Below, one piece after another: positions 17,758-27,013 of a stretch of 64,000 nt of DNA. A model generated the notes under the pieces. That model was not told where the DNA came from and made no database searches. It worked only from the letters and a program-made list of their open reading frames with translations. The DNA comes from Cyanobium sp. AMD-g (lineage in GTDB: Bacteria; Cyanobacteriota; Cyanobacteriia; PCC-6307; Cyanobiaceae), in assembly GCF_024346395.1 (NCBI RefSeq), contig NZ_JAGQCW010000001.1, positions 682,001-746,000 on the forward strand, given 5' to 3'. Numbering within the stretch: the stretch's first letter is position 1; each line of letters begins with the position of its first letter. The translations under genes were made by a program, and so were the position numbers.

Positions 17758-18459
17758 TCAGTACTCGATGCCCGCCTGGGCCTTCACCCCCTGCTCCCGG
17801 AACGGATGGCGCACCGCCTTCATCTCCGTGACCAGATCGGCCCGCTCCAGCAGGGCCGGCGGGGCGCCGCGGCCGGTGAGGGCCACGTGGGTGAGGGGCG
17901 GGCGCAGGGCGAGACCTTCCAGCACCTGGTCGGGGGCGAGATAGCCCAGCTTGAGGGCCACGTTGATCTCATCGAGCACCACCAGCTTGCGGTCGGCGTC
18001 AGCGAGGTAGGCACAGGAGCGCTCCCAGGCGCTCTGCACCAGCTGGCGGTCCCGCTCCCGGTCCTGGGTCTCCCAGGTGAAGCCCTCGCCCAGGGCATGC
18101 CAGTGGAGCGCCTCGCCGAAGCGCTCCAGGGCCCGGGCCTCCCCCGGCTGCCAGCCCCCCTTGATGAACTGCACCACCGCCACGTTCTCGCCATGGCCCA
18201 GGGTGCGCAGCACCAGGCCCAGGGCCGCGGTGGTCTTGCCCTTGCCCTCGCCGGTGAAGACGAGCACCAGGCCCTTCTCCAGGTTCCGCTCCCCCACCCG
18301 CTGCTGCTGCACCTCCCGGCGGCGCTGCATGCGGCGCCGGTAGGCCTCCTGGTCGACCTCGGGGGCCAGGTCGCCGCCCGGGCCCAGCTCCTCAGCCTGG
18401 CGATCCAGCGCCAGAGCCTCCTCTGGGGTGGCTGGGGTCGTGGAGGCGATCGCCGTCAT
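17758..18459 (-). CDS. cobO: cob(I)alamin adenosyltransferase
   Basis: A 233-residue CobA/CobO-type enzyme that adenosylates corrinoids in coenzyme B12 synthesis. The P-loop [16 protein letters not shown] with FTGEG before it, the [11 protein letters not shown] strand, [19 protein letters not shown] and [22 protein letters not shown] identify the family. The basic helical N-terminus ([17 protein letters not shown]) is normal for the cyanobacterial form. The integrase gene ends about 60 bases upstream on the same strand. Confidence 0.96.
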   Translation of the reverse strand: MTAIASTTPATPEEALALDRQAEELGPGGDLAPEVDQEAYRRRMQRRREVQQQRVGERNLEKGLVLVFTGEGKGKTTAALGLVLRTLGHGENVAVVQFIKGGWQPGEARALERFGEALHWHALGEGFTWETQDRERDRQLVQSAWERSCAYLADADRKLVVLDEINVALKLGYLAPDQVLEGLALRPPLTHVALTGRGAPPALLERADLVTEMKAVRHPFREQGVKAQAGIEY

Positions 18460-18522
18460 CGGAAGCGCTGTGTGGTTGGCGCACTCTGGCGGAACCCCCG
18501 ACGCCTCGGGCGGCCCCGCGCC

Positions 18523-19713
18523 TCAGGAGGCCCGCAGGCGCGCCAGGGCGGTGTCGACCGCCTGCTGCTGGTCCCGACGGGTGATCCAGTGGTGGTAGGT
18601 GCGGGTGTGGATCGCCACGGAGTGGCCCATCATCCGGGCGGCCACCGTGTCGGGCAGGCCGATGTGGATCGTGCGCACGGCCCAGGCATGGCGCAGGTCG
18701 TAGGGGGTGATCGGCAGCCCGTAGCGGCGGAACTGCTCCGCCACCCGCCGGCCCACCTGCTGCAGGGTGGTGCGGCGCAGGTCGGTGCAGACCCGGGGCA
18801 GCTCCGCGCCGCCTTCCCCCAGACCCTCCAGGCCGAAGCGCTCCACCCAGTCGGGCTGGAACGGCCACACCTGGTGCTCGCCGGTCTTGCTGGTGGGCAG
18901 CACCCGCAGCACCCGGTCGCCCCCGGAAGCCAGGGCGGAGAGGTCGCAGAAGAAGACCTCGTGGTTGCGCAGGCCGTAGGTGGCCATCAGGCCGTAGGCC
19001 AGGCGCCAGCGGGGGTTGGGGATGGCCGCAACCAGCTCCAGGATGCGCCCGTCGCTGGGCAGGCCCCGGAAGCGGGCCACATGCAGGCCGTAGCCGCCGC
19101 TGCGCTCACTCCAGTCGGCCGGCAGCGGCAGCTGCAGGTGTCGGGCCAGGGCCCCCAGGGCGATGCCGCACTGCTGGCGGCTGCGGCTGGCCAGGGGGTA
19201 GCTCTCCAGCACCCGCTCCAGCAGGGCCAGGTCGACGGCCGCCGGTGGGGTTCCCGACGTGGCGGCCACCGCCGCCAGACGCCGCAGGTAGGGCCGGTAG
19301 GCACCGCTCCAGGTGCTGCGGCTGCCGGCGGGCCGGCGGCGGCGGCGGGGATCGGCGAAGAAGGCGGCCTCGAAACCGGCCAGGGCAGGCGGCAGTTCCC
19401 CAGCCTCAGGGGGCGCCACCGCTTCCGCCACCGCCTGTACCACTGCCGGGGCCGCCGCGGCGGGCGGGCGCCGGCGCCAGGGCTCCCAGCTGAAGGTTCC
19501 CTGCTCCACCGCCAGCCGCACCCGCTGCAGTTGCTCCAGGGCGGCGGCCACGCCGGCTGCGGTGGCCGGCAACCCCAGGCTGATGCGCTGCACCGGCCGC
19601 GCTGCCGTGCCCCTCGGGCAGGGCAGCGGCCCACGCAAACCCAGCCGCTGCTGGCGGATCTCCAGGCGCAGGCCGGTGCCCGAGGCCGCCAGACGCCGGT
19701 TTTCCTGTCGCAC
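18523..19713 (-). CDS. tyrosine recombinase / integrase family protein
   Basis: A 396-residue protein started by GTG at 19713; no other start is available after the preceding in-frame stop. The C-terminal catalytic domain has the first Arg in LMATYGLRNHEVF, then PYDLRHAWAVRTIH (H-x-x-R region), MMGHSVAIHTRTYHHW with the His and Tyr nucleophile, so all main residues appear present. The N-terminal half contains an Arg-rich linker and a SAM-like core-binding domain (WSGAYRPYLRRLAAVA). Codon use and GC resemble the neighbours, and no att site, phage gene or inverted repeat is visible, so it is a resident recombinase of unknown target rather than an obvious recent island. Confidence 0.88.
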   Translation of the reverse strand: MRQENRRLAASGTGLRLEIRQQRLGLRGPLPCPRGTAARPVQRISLGLPATAAGVAAALEQLQRVRLAVEQGTFSWEPWRRRPPAAAAPAVVQAVAEAVAPPEAGELPPALAGFEAAFFADPRRRRRPAGSRSTWSGAYRPYLRRLAAVAATSGTPPAAVDLALLERVLESYPLASRSRQQCGIALGALARHLQLPLPADWSERSGGYGLHVARFRGLPSDGRILELVAAIPNPRWRLAYGLMATYGLRNHEVFFCDLSALASGGDRVLRVLPTSKTGEHQVWPFQPDWVERFGLEGLGEGGAELPRVCTDLRRTTLQQVGRRVAEQFRRYGLPITPYDLRHAWAVRTIHIGLPDTVAARMMGHSVAIHTRTYHHWITRRDQQQAVDTALARLRAS

Positions 19714-19918
19714 CAGCGCTGCCGGGTCGACATCAGCGGTGGCACCCGGATCGGAAGCGGCTGGTGGTGGCAGGGCGGCCAGGACGATGGCGCGGCAGGC
19801 AGGGACCTGAGCCGGAACCTACCGATGCCATCCCCGGGCCGCCAGGGTGCAGTTCGTTGCCAAGGCCGGCACCCGCCGGCGGTCGGCGGCGTTACGCTCG
19901 TCGTTTCTGATAGGAAGC

Positions 19919-21094
19919 ATGGCCAGGGTCGGCGTGCTGCTGCTGAACCTCGGCGGTCCGGAACGGATCGAGGATGTCGGGCCATTCCTTTACAACCTGT
20001 TCTCCGATCCGGAGATCATCCGTCTGCCCACGCCGGCGCTGCAGAAGCCCCTGGCCTGGTTGATCAGCACCCTGCGCAGCGGCAAATCAAAGGAGGCCTA
20101 CCGCTCCATCGGCGGCGGTTCCCCCCTGCGGCGCATCACCGAACAGCAGGCCAGGGAACTGCAGAGCCGCCTGCGCCAGCAAGGCGTCGACGCCACCAGC
20201 TATGTGGCGATGCGCTACTGGCATCCCTTCACCGAATCGGCCGTGGGCGACATCAAGGCCGACGGTGTGGAGGAGGTGGTGGTGCTCCCCCTTTACCCCC
20301 ATTTCTCGATCAGCACCAGCGGCTCCAGCTTCCGCGAACTGCAGCGGCTGCGTCAGGCCGACCCGGCCTTCCGGCGGCTGCCGATCCGCTGCATCCGCAG
20401 CTGGTACGACCATCCGGGCTACATCAACGCCATGGCCGGACTGATCGCCCGCGAGGTCAGCGCGTCCGACACACCGGACGCGGCCCACATCTTCTTCAGT
20501 GCCCACGGGGTGCCCAAGAGCTACGTGGAGGAGGCAGGCGATCCCTATCAGCAGGAGATCGAGGCCTGCGCAGCCCTGGTCATGACGCGTCTGGAGGAGT
20601 TGCTGGGCCATGCCAACCCCTCCACCCTCGCCTACCAGAGCCGGGTGGGGCCGGTGGAATGGCTCAAGCCCTACACCGAGGATGCCCTGCGGGAACTGGG
20701 CGAGCAGGGCGTCAAGGAGCTGGTGGTGGTGCCGATCAGCTTCGTCAGCGAGCACATCGAGACCCTTGAGGAGATCGACATCGAGTACCGGGAGATCGCC
20801 ACGGAAGCCGGCATCAGCCACTTCCGTCGGGTGCCTGCCCTCGACACCGATCCCACCTTCATCCAGGGCCTCGCCGACCTGGTGCACGAGGCCATGGCGG
20901 GCCCGGAGGTGAACCTCGACATGGCGGCCCAGCTGCCCAAGAAGGTGAAGCTCTACCCTCAGGACAAGTGGGCCTGGGGCTGGAACAACAGTTCCGAGGT
21001 GTGGAACGGTCGCCTGGCGATGGTCGGATTTTCCGCTTTTCTGCTGGAATTGCTCACTGGTCAAGGCCCCCTGCATGCCCTCGGACTGCTCTGA
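19919..21094 (+). CDS. hemH: ferrochelatase with C-terminal chlorophyll-binding domain
   Basis: Inserts ferrous iron into protoporphyrin IX at the membrane. 391 residues: residues 1-320 are the chelatase ([39 protein letters not shown] with the catalytic His; [15 protein letters not shown]). A linker then joins a C-terminal high-light-inducible-type segment, [21 protein letters not shown], containing ExxNxRxAMxGF. This CAB-tail form is typical of cyanobacteria and plants and links heme production to chlorophyll status. ATG 19919 follows TAGGAAG, a plausible ribosome-binding site. The last 20 bases overlap the next gene. Confidence 0.98.
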   Translation: MARVGVLLLNLGGPERIEDVGPFLYNLFSDPEIIRLPTPALQKPLAWLISTLRSGKSKEAYRSIGGGSPLRRITEQQARELQSRLRQQGVDATSYVAMRYWHPFTESAVGDIKADGVEEVVVLPLYPHFSISTSGSSFRELQRLRQADPAFRRLPIRCIRSWYDHPGYINAMAGLIAREVSASDTPDAAHIFFSAHGVPKSYVEEAGDPYQQEIEACAALVMTRLEELLGHANPSTLAYQSRVGPVEWLKPYTEDALRELGEQGVKELVVVPISFVSEHIETLEEIDIEYREIATEAGISHFRRVPALDTDPTFIQGLADLVHEAMAGPEVNLDMAAQLPKKVKLYPQDKWAWGWNNSSEVWNGRLAMVGFSAFLLELLTGQGPLHALGLL

Positions 21095-21689
21095 TCGCCC
21101 CCGGCGTCCCCGCTTGCGGGGCCGGTCGCTGGTGATCGCGGCGGCCCTGGGCCTGGGCAGCCAGGGCCTTCCCGCCGAAGCCCGCAACGCCAGCCTCTGG
21201 GGCCGGGGTGCTTTTCCTGTGGCCAGTTTCGCTGGCTACACCAGCGGTTTCGGCATGCGCTCCCATCCGCTCAGCGGCGACGTCCGGCCCCACTACGGCA
21301 TCGACATCGCCGCCCCCCTGGGGTCGCCGATCCGCAGCTGGTGGACCGGAACGGTGAGCGAGGTGATCGTCGACGGCGGCTGCGGCAACGGACTGGTGAT
21401 CCGTTCCGGCAGCTATGAGCACATCTATTGCCACCTCAGCGGCCAGGCGGGCAGCGGTGTGTACCGCAGCGGCAACGTCCTGCTGCGGGTGGGCCAGCGG
21501 GTGGCCACCGGCCAGGTGATCGCCCACGTCGGCCTGACGGGCAGCACCACCGGTCCCCACCTGCACTGGGGCATGCGCTACCGGGGTGCCTGGATGGACC
21601 CGGCCCGGGTGTTGCGGGCCATGGCCCAGAGCCGTCGCCAGCGCAACCCAATCACCCTGCAGCGACCTAATCTGGGTGTCTTCCGCTGA
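21075..21689 (+). CDS. M23 family (LytM-type) peptidase, exported
   Basis: A 204-residue protein with a basic N-terminus and a signal-like segment ([19 protein letters not shown]), then a single LytM domain: [28 protein letters not shown] (HxxxD zinc ligands) and [10 protein letters not shown] (HxH). All zinc ligands are present, so an active murein endopeptidase in the periplasm is likely. There is no coiled-coil or LysM module, unlike NlpD/EnvC. It overlaps the end of hemH by 20 bases. Confidence 0.9.
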   Translation: MPSDCSDRPRRPRLRGRSLVIAAALGLGSQGLPAEARNASLWGRGAFPVASFAGYTSGFGMRSHPLSGDVRPHYGIDIAAPLGSPIRSWWTGTVSEVIVDGGCGNGLVIRSGSYEHIYCHLSGQAGSGVYRSGNVLLRVGQRVATGQVIAHVGLTGSTTGPHLHWGMRYRGAWMDPARVLRAMAQSRRQRNPITLQRPNLGVFR

Positions 21690-21785
21690 TGGTGTCCAGC
21701 CCGTTGCCCGGCGTCATGCCCCCCGGGTGCTTCGCTCTTCCATCCTGACGACCCCGTTCCCCTTCGCCAGTCCCCAGCCGCCGCC

Positions 21786-23687
21786 GTGACGATCACGCCC
21801 CTTCCCCCCGCCACAGCCGCCGCAGGGCATTCAGCCGCCGCAGGGCACTCACCCGCCGCAGAGAGGGGCGCTGATGTGTCGGCTCCGATTCGGGTCAGCG
21901 GGGGCTACGCCCTGATGGATGCCCTGCACCGCCACGGGGTGCAACACATCTTCGGTTACCCGGGCGGAGCAATCCTGCCCATCTACGACGAACTCCACAA
22001 GGCCGAGTCCCGGGGCTGGCTGAAGCACATCCTCGTGCGCCACGAGCAGGGCGGCACCCACGCCGCCGATGCCTACGCCCGCGCCACCGGCAAGGTGGGT
22101 GTCTGCTTCGGCACGTCCGGCCCCGGTGCCACCAACCTGGTCACGGGGATCGCCACGGCCCAGATGGATTCGGTGCCGATGGTGGTGATCACCGGGCAGG
22201 TGCCCCGGGCCGCCATCGGCACCGATGCCTTCCAGGAAACCGACATCTTCGGCATCACCCTGCCGATCGTCAAACACTCCTGGGTGGTGCGCGACCCCGC
22301 CGACATCGGCCGCATCGTGGCCGAAGCCTTCCTGATCGCCGCCAGTGGCCGCCCCGGCCCGGTGCTGATCGACGTGCCCAAGGACGTGGGTGCCGAGGAG
22401 TTCGATTACACCCCGGTGGCCCCGGGATCGGCGATCCCCTCCGGCTTCAAGCGTCCGCCGGCCCCCAGGCCTGAAGCCATCGAGGCTGCCCTGGCCCTGA
22501 TTCGCCAGGCCCGGCGGCCCCTCCTCTACGTGGGGGGCGGCGCCATCGCCTCCGACGCCCATCGCGAAGTGCATCAGCTGGCGGAACGGTTCCGTCTGCC
22601 CGTCACCACCACGTTGATGGGCAAGGGGGCCTTCGACGAGAACCATCCCCTGGCGGTGGGCATGCTGGGCATGCACGGCACCGCCTACGCCAATTTCGCC
22701 GTCACCGAATGCGATCTGCTGATCGCCGTCGGTGCGCGCTTCGATGACCGGGTCACCGGCCGGCTGGACAGCTTCGCCCCCCGGGCCCAGGTGATCCACA
22801 TCGACATCGATGCGGCCGAAGTCGGCAAGAACAGGGTGCCGGAGGTGCCGGTCGTCTCCGATGTCCGCCTGGCCCTCGAGGCCCTGCTGCAGGCCTCCGT
22901 CGGCGAAGGCTCCAACCGCCGCACCGATGCCTGGCTGGAGCGCATCGACACCTGGAAACACCACTACCCCCTGGTGATTCCTCAGCCCACTGGCGAGATC
23001 GCCCCCCAGGAGGTGGTGATCGCCCTGCGGGAACTGGCCCCCGAGGCGTTCTTCACCACCGATGTGGGCCAGCACCAGATGTGGGCAGCCCAGTTCCTGC
23101 GCAATGGACCCCGCCGCTGGATCAGCAGCGCCGGCCTCGGCACCATGGGCTTCGGCATGCCCGCCGCCATGGGCGTCCAGACCGCCTTCCCCGACGAGCG
23201 GGTGATCTGCGTGGCCGGGGACGCCAGCATCCTGATGAACATCCAGGAACTGGGCACCCTCAGCCAGTACCAGCTGCCGGTGAAGGTGGTGGTGCTCAAC
23301 AACGGCTGGCAGGGCATGGTGCGCCAGTGGCAGGAAAGCTTCTACGAGGAGCGCTACTCCAGCTCCGAGATGACCGGCGGCATGCCGGACTTCCCCGCCC
23401 TGGCGGAGGCCTTCGGGGTCAAGGGCATCGGCATCACCGACCGGGCCCAGCTGCACACCGGCCTTGCCGAGGCCCTGGCCCACCCCGGCCCGGTGTTCGT
23501 TGACGTGCGCGTGCGGCGCAACGAGAACTGCTACCCGATGGTGCCCCCGGGAGCCAGCAACGCCCAGATGGTGGGACTGCCCAGCCATCCCGAACTCGCC
23601 ATCGACACGATCCGCCAATGCAATGCCTGCGGCAGCACCACCGCCAGCGCCCACCTCTTCTGTCCCAGTTGCGGCGCCAAGCTCTGA
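21786..23687 (+). CDS. ilvB: acetolactate synthase large subunit with zinc-ribbon tail
   Basis: The ThDP- and FAD-dependent first common enzyme of branched-chain amino-acid synthesis; 633 residues. It shows [15 protein letters not shown], the catalytic-Glu region [20 protein letters not shown], the FAD segment [15 protein letters not shown], and the ThDP motif [15 protein letters not shown] with a later [15 protein letters not shown]. After the normal end ([14 protein letters not shown]) come CNACG and CPSCG, two CxxC pairs 15 residues apart that form a probable zinc ribbon. The start is uncertain: GTG 21786 includes a repeat-encoded AAAGHS stretch; a GTG at 21876 would skip it. Confidence 0.96.
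   Translation: MTITPLPPATAAAGHSAAAGHSPAAERGADVSAPIRVSGGYALMDALHRHGVQHIFGYPGGAILPIYDELHKAESRGWLKHILVRHEQGGTHAADAYARATGKVGVCFGTSGPGATNLVTGIATAQMDSVPMVVITGQVPRAAIGTDAFQETDIFGITLPIVKHSWVVRDPADIGRIVAEAFLIAASGRPGPVLIDVPKDVGAEEFDYTPVAPGSAIPSGFKRPPAPRPEAIEAALALIRQARRPLLYVGGGAIASDAHREVHQLAERFRLPVTTTLMGKGAFDENHPLAVGMLGMHGTAYANFAVTECDLLIAVGARFDDRVTGRLDSFAPRAQVIHIDIDAAEVGKNRVPEVPVVSDVRLALEALLQASVGEGSNRRTDAWLERIDTWKHHYPLVIPQPTGEIAPQEVVIALRELAPEAFFTTDVGQHQMWAAQFLRNGPRRWISSAGLGTMGFGMPAAMGVQTAFPDERVICVAGDASILMNIQELGTLSQYQLPVKVVVLNNGWQGMVRQWQESFYEERYSSSEMTGGMPDFPALAEAFGVKGIGITDRAQLHTGLAEALAHPGPVFVDVRVRRNENCYPMVPPGASNAQMVGLPSHPELAIDTIRQCNACGSTTASAHLFCPSCGAKL
21816..21863. repeat. tandem 18-base repeat in the ilvB N-terminal coding region
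   Basis: Two near-identical 18-base units (GCCGCCGCAGGGCATTCA, 21816-21833; GCCGCCGCAGGGCACTCA, 21834-21851) and a partial third encode AAAGHS repeats. If the start is the downstream GTG at 21876 this is leader DNA instead. Confidence 0.7.
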
Positions 23688-24025
23688 GCCTGCTCGGGAT
23701 CCTGCTGGCCCTGCTGATCGCCTGGCCCGGCGCGGCGGCGGCGGCGGAGGTGTTCCTGGTGCGCAGCGGCACGCTGCTCCAGGTGGGGGATGGCAACCGC
23801 AGCTATGCCGTCGAGCTGGCCTGCATGGAGCTGGTGGCGGAGCAGGAGCAGCAGGCGACCGCCTGGCTGCGGCAGGCCCTGCCCCGCCGCACCAAGGTGA
23901 ATCTGCGCCCCATGGGCCAGCGGGATGGCACGCTGCTGGCCCAGGTGAGCCTGCTCTCCAGCGGTGCCGACATCGCCACCGGCCTGATCGAGGCCGGCCT
24001 GGCCCAGGCGGGGGCCTGCCCATGA
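23618..24025 (+). CDS. secreted thermonuclease-like (SNase-related) small protein
   Basis: A 135-residue protein whose 5' end overlaps ilvB by 70 bases because no later start codon precedes its signal-like hydrophobic stretch ([21 protein letters not shown]). The mature part ([21 protein letters not shown], then [40 protein letters not shown]) follows the SNase strand order, including the LIEAGLA end. The catalytic Arg/Glu set of staphylococcal nuclease is not clearly present, so activity is doubtful. Linked to ilvB by overlap and to the next gene by an ATGA junction. Confidence 0.65.
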   Translation: MQCLRQHHRQRPPLLSQLRRQALSLLGILLALLIAWPGAAAAAEVFLVRSGTLLQVGDGNRSYAVELACMELVAEQEQQATAWLRQALPRRTKVNLRPMGQRDGTLLAQVSLLSSGADIATGLIEAGLAQAGACP

Positions 24026-24225
24026 GCCTCAACCGCACCGCCAAGGGCATCGTGCTGGTGCCCACCCTGCTGCTCGGCGGGGCCTTCCTGGCCGCCGGCA
24101 CCTGGATGGAGGGCCCGGCCGCCGCCAACCGCGGCCTGGCGCTCACCCTGGGGGGAATCCTGATGGGAGCGGGTCTGCTGGCCCAGCTGCTGCCCGAACC
24201 CGGTCCGCCCCCCTCCGACCCATGA
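24022..24225 (+). CDS. 67-residue two-helix membrane protein
   Basis: Starts within the ATGA overlap of the preceding stop. The product [20 protein letters not shown] continues into two predicted membrane helices (GIVLVPTLLLGGAFLAAGTW and ALTLGGILMGAGLLAQLL) and a Pro-rich tail. No family is recognised; co-translation with the SNase-like gene suggests a shared envelope role. Confidence 0.7.
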   Translation: MSLNRTAKGIVLVPTLLLGGAFLAAGTWMEGPAAANRGLALTLGGILMGAGLLAQLLPEPGPPPSDP

Positions 24226-24329
24226 GTCCATGGGTGTTTGGCGGCCTGCCAGACCCCATGCGAGAACATCACAGCCTGCGGCCGGAAGGGGGTCGCGGCT
24301 CCAGAGTTGGGGCAGTCAGGGCGAAGGGG

Positions 24330-26798
24330 ATGGGCAACTCCGATCAGCTCGTTGTGCCCCTGGCACAGGTCGGCCTGGACTCCATCGCCGAGGTGGGCGG
24401 CAAGAACGCCTCCCTCGGGGAGATGATCCAGCAGCTGGGGTCTGCGGGGGTCCAGGTGCCGGGGGGATTCGCCACCACGGCCTCCGCCTACCGCCTGTTC
24501 ATCACCGCCAACGGGCTCAGGCCCGCCCTTGCCGCCCTGCTCGACGGGCTCGACACCAACGACCTGGCGGCCCTGCAGGCGGCTGGCCAAGGAGCCCGGG
24601 CGCTGCTGGGCGGGGCGGACCTGCCACCGCCCCTGGCGGAGGCGATCGTGGCGGCCTACCGGGATCTGGCCGCCGCGATGGCCGCCAGCGGCGTGCCTGC
24701 GGCCGTGGCGGTGCGCTCCAGTGCCACGGCCGAGGATCTGCCGGAGGCCAGCTTCGCCGGGCAGCAGGAGACCTACCTGCATGTCGAGGGAGAAACGGCG
24801 CTGCTGGCGGCCTGCCGGCGGTGCTACGCCTCGCTGTTCACCGATCGGGCCATCGCCTACCGGCAGCAGCACGGCTTCGATCACCTGGAGGTGGCCCTTT
24901 CGATCGGAGTGCAGCGCATGGTGCGCTCCGACCTGGCCAGCTCCGGGGTGATGTTCAGCATCGACACCGAAACCGGCTTCCGCGACGCCGTGCTGCTGAC
25001 CGCCGCCTACGGGCTGGGAGAAAACGTGGTGCAGGGGGCCGTGAACCCCGATGAATGGCTGATCTTCAAGCCCACCCTGGAGCAGGGCTTCGCCCCGATC
25101 CTCAGTAGGCGACTGGGCAGCAAGGCCCTGCGCATGGTCTACGCCGACCCCTCAGGTGGTGATGGCCAGCCGGTCCGTAACGAGGCCGTGTCCCCGCAGG
25201 ACAGCGGGCGCTTCGCCCTCAGCGACGCCGAGGCGCTCACCCTGGCGCGCTGGGCCTGCGTGATCGAACGCCACTACGGCGAACGCCGGGGGGTGCCCAC
25301 ACCGATGGACATCGAATGGGCCAAGGACGGCCTAAGCGGCGAGCTGTTCATCCTCCAGGCCAGGCCCGAAACGGTGGAATCCCGCCGGGGCGGGGCGGTG
25401 CTGCGCAGCTGGCATCTGGAGCCACACCAGGCCGAGGAGATCACCAGCGGCCGGGCCATCGGCGCCTCGGTGAGCAGCGGCCGGGCCCGGGTGATCAGCG
25501 ATCCCGGCGAGATCGCCCTGTTCATGGACGGCGACCTGCTGGTCACCCGCCGCACAGACCCCGACTGGGAGCCGATCCTGCGCAAGGCCAGCGGCGTGGT
25601 CACCGACCAGGGCGGCCGCACCTGCCACGCGGCGATCATCGCCCGCGAGATGGGCCTGACGGCGATCGTCGGCACCGGCGACGGAACCAGCCGCATCGGC
25701 GACGGCGACACCATCACCCTCAGCTGCTGCGAGGGGGATGTGGGCCACGTGTACCGGGGCGCCCTGCCCTTCCGGGTGGAGGAGCAGGCCATCGGCGACC
25801 TGCCCGCCACCCGCACCCGGATCCTGATCAACGTGGGCAACCCCGAGGAGGCCTTCAACCTGGCCTCGATCCCCTGCGACGGGGTGGGGCTGGCCCGGCT
25901 GGAGTTCATCATCGCCAACCACATCCGGGTGCACCCGATGGCGTTGCTGCAGCCCGAGCGGGTGACGGCGGCGGCCGATCGGGCCGCCATCGCCGAGCTG
26001 GTCGCGGGGTACGACACCCCAGCCGAGTACTACGTCGACCTGCTGAGCCAGGGCATGGCCCGGATCGCCGCCGCCTTCCATCCCCGGCCGGTGGTCCTGC
26101 GCTTCTCCGACTTCAAGAGCAACGAATACGCGCGTCTGCTGGGCGGATCGGCCTTTGAACCGGCCGAGGAGAATCCGATGATCGGCTGGCGGGGGGCCTC
26201 CCGCTATTACGCGCCGGCCTTCCGCGCCGCCTTCGCGCTGGAATGCCAGGCCCTGCGCCGGGTGCGGGAGTCGATGGGGCTGCGCAACGTGATCCCGATG
26301 ATCCCCTTCTGCCGCACCCCCGAAGAGGGGGACCGGGTGCTGGCGGTGATGGCCGGCGAGGGGCTGGTGCGGGGCAAGGACGGTCTGGAGGTGTACGTGA
26401 TGTGCGAACTGCCCAGCAACGTCATCGGTGCTGAAGCCTTCGCCCAGCGCTTCGATGGCTTTTCGATCGGCTCCAACGACCTCACCCAGCTGACGCTGGG
26501 GCTCGACCGGGACTCCGCCCTGGTGGCGGACCTGTTCGATGAGCGACATGCCACGGTCAAGGAGATGATCCGCCTGGCGATCCGCACCGCACGGCGCTGC
26601 GGCCGCAAGATCGGCATCTGCGGCCAGGCCCCCAGCGACTACCCCGATTTCGCCCGCTTCCTGGTGGAGGAAGGGATCGACTCGATCAGCCTCAACCCCG
26701 ATGCGGTGGTGCCCACCCGCATCGCCATCGCCGCCATGGAGTCCGAACTGGACGCGGCCGCCTCAGCAGGGGGCCTCGCCCCAGCGCCCCACGGCTGA
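24330..26798 (+). CDS. ppsA: phosphoenolpyruvate synthase
   Basis: An 822-residue enzyme making PEP from pyruvate with ATP giving AMP and phosphate. The N-terminal ATP-grasp-like domain has EVGGKNASLGEMI and VAVRSSATAEDLPEASFAGQQETYL. The phospho-His domain carries TDQGGRTCHAAIIARE with His433. The C-terminal TIM-barrel has MVRSDL-type and CRTPEEGDRVLAVM segments and GICGQAPSDYP with catalytic Cys764. I chose the ATG at 24330, right before DQLVVPLAQVGLDSIAEVGG; a longer frame reaches 24222. Supports gluconeogenic flux in a photoautotroph. Confidence 0.96.
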   Translation: MGNSDQLVVPLAQVGLDSIAEVGGKNASLGEMIQQLGSAGVQVPGGFATTASAYRLFITANGLRPALAALLDGLDTNDLAALQAAGQGARALLGGADLPPPLAEAIVAAYRDLAAAMAASGVPAAVAVRSSATAEDLPEASFAGQQETYLHVEGETALLAACRRCYASLFTDRAIAYRQQHGFDHLEVALSIGVQRMVRSDLASSGVMFSIDTETGFRDAVLLTAAYGLGENVVQGAVNPDEWLIFKPTLEQGFAPILSRRLGSKALRMVYADPSGGDGQPVRNEAVSPQDSGRFALSDAEALTLARWACVIERHYGERRGVPTPMDIEWAKDGLSGELFILQARPETVESRRGGAVLRSWHLEPHQAEEITSGRAIGASVSSGRARVISDPGEIALFMDGDLLVTRRTDPDWEPILRKASGVVTDQGGRTCHAAIIAREMGLTAIVGTGDGTSRIGDGDTITLSCCEGDVGHVYRGALPFRVEEQAIGDLPATRTRILINVGNPEEAFNLASIPCDGVGLARLEFIIANHIRVHPMALLQPERVTAAADRAAIAELVAGYDTPAEYYVDLLSQGMARIAAAFHPRPVVLRFSDFKSNEYARLLGGSAFEPAEENPMIGWRGASRYYAPAFRAAFALECQALRRVRESMGLRNVIPMIPFCRTPEEGDRVLAVMAGEGLVRGKDGLEVYVMCELPSNVIGAEAFAQRFDGFSIGSNDLTQLTLGLDRDSALVADLFDERHATVKEMIRLAIRTARRCGRKIGICGQAPSDYPDFARFLVEEGIDSISLNPDAVVPTRIAIAAMESELDAAASAGGLAPAPHG

Positions 26799-26960
26799 GG
26801 TCTCCGGCCGGCCGGCGGGGTGGAACCAGAGGCGCCACAGCAGCAGGGCATGGGCGCTGCAGCGCACCACGCAGAGCGCCGCCAGACCCATGCAGAGGGG
26901 ACAGTGAGCCAGACCCATCAGAACGTCGGCCCCAACCTCGATCAGCTTCCACCATGGCAC
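26763..26960 (-). CDS. small hydrophobic protein with HCPLC motif
   Basis: A 65-residue reading frame begun by GTG at 26960 (MPWWKLIEVGADVLMGLAHC). It has a Cys-rich hydrophobic centre (HCPLCMGLAALCVVRC) and an Arg/Trp segment (ALLLWRLWFHPAG). The composition is unlike chance antisense frames, and it occupies the ppsA-oxidoreductase gap, with its last 36 bases antisense to ppsA. It is divergent from the oxidoreductase if that begins at 27014. Function unknown. Confidence 0.5.
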   Translation of the reverse strand: MPWWKLIEVGADVLMGLAHCPLCMGLAALCVVRCSAHALLLWRLWFHPAGRPETSAVGRWGEAPC

Positions 26961-27013
26961 CTCCTGCGGCGCCGTGCCCTAGAACGCCACCAGACCCCCT
27001 GCCTGCACCGGCC

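Noticed and set aside
18523..19713. A mobile island or prophage around the integrase gene
   Set aside because: No tRNA, direct repeats, phage genes or composition change flank it; neighbours are core genes.
17806..20769. A 987-codon plus-strand open frame over cobO, the integrase and hemH
   Set aside because: It is antisense to cobO and the integrase and in the wrong frame of hemH; composition is Gln/His/Gly-rich noise.
21849..24884. A 1011-codon minus-strand open frame across ilvB and ppsA
   Set aside because: Its translation is low-complexity Gly/His/Ala-rich sequence antisense to two well-supported enzymes; no motif is visible.
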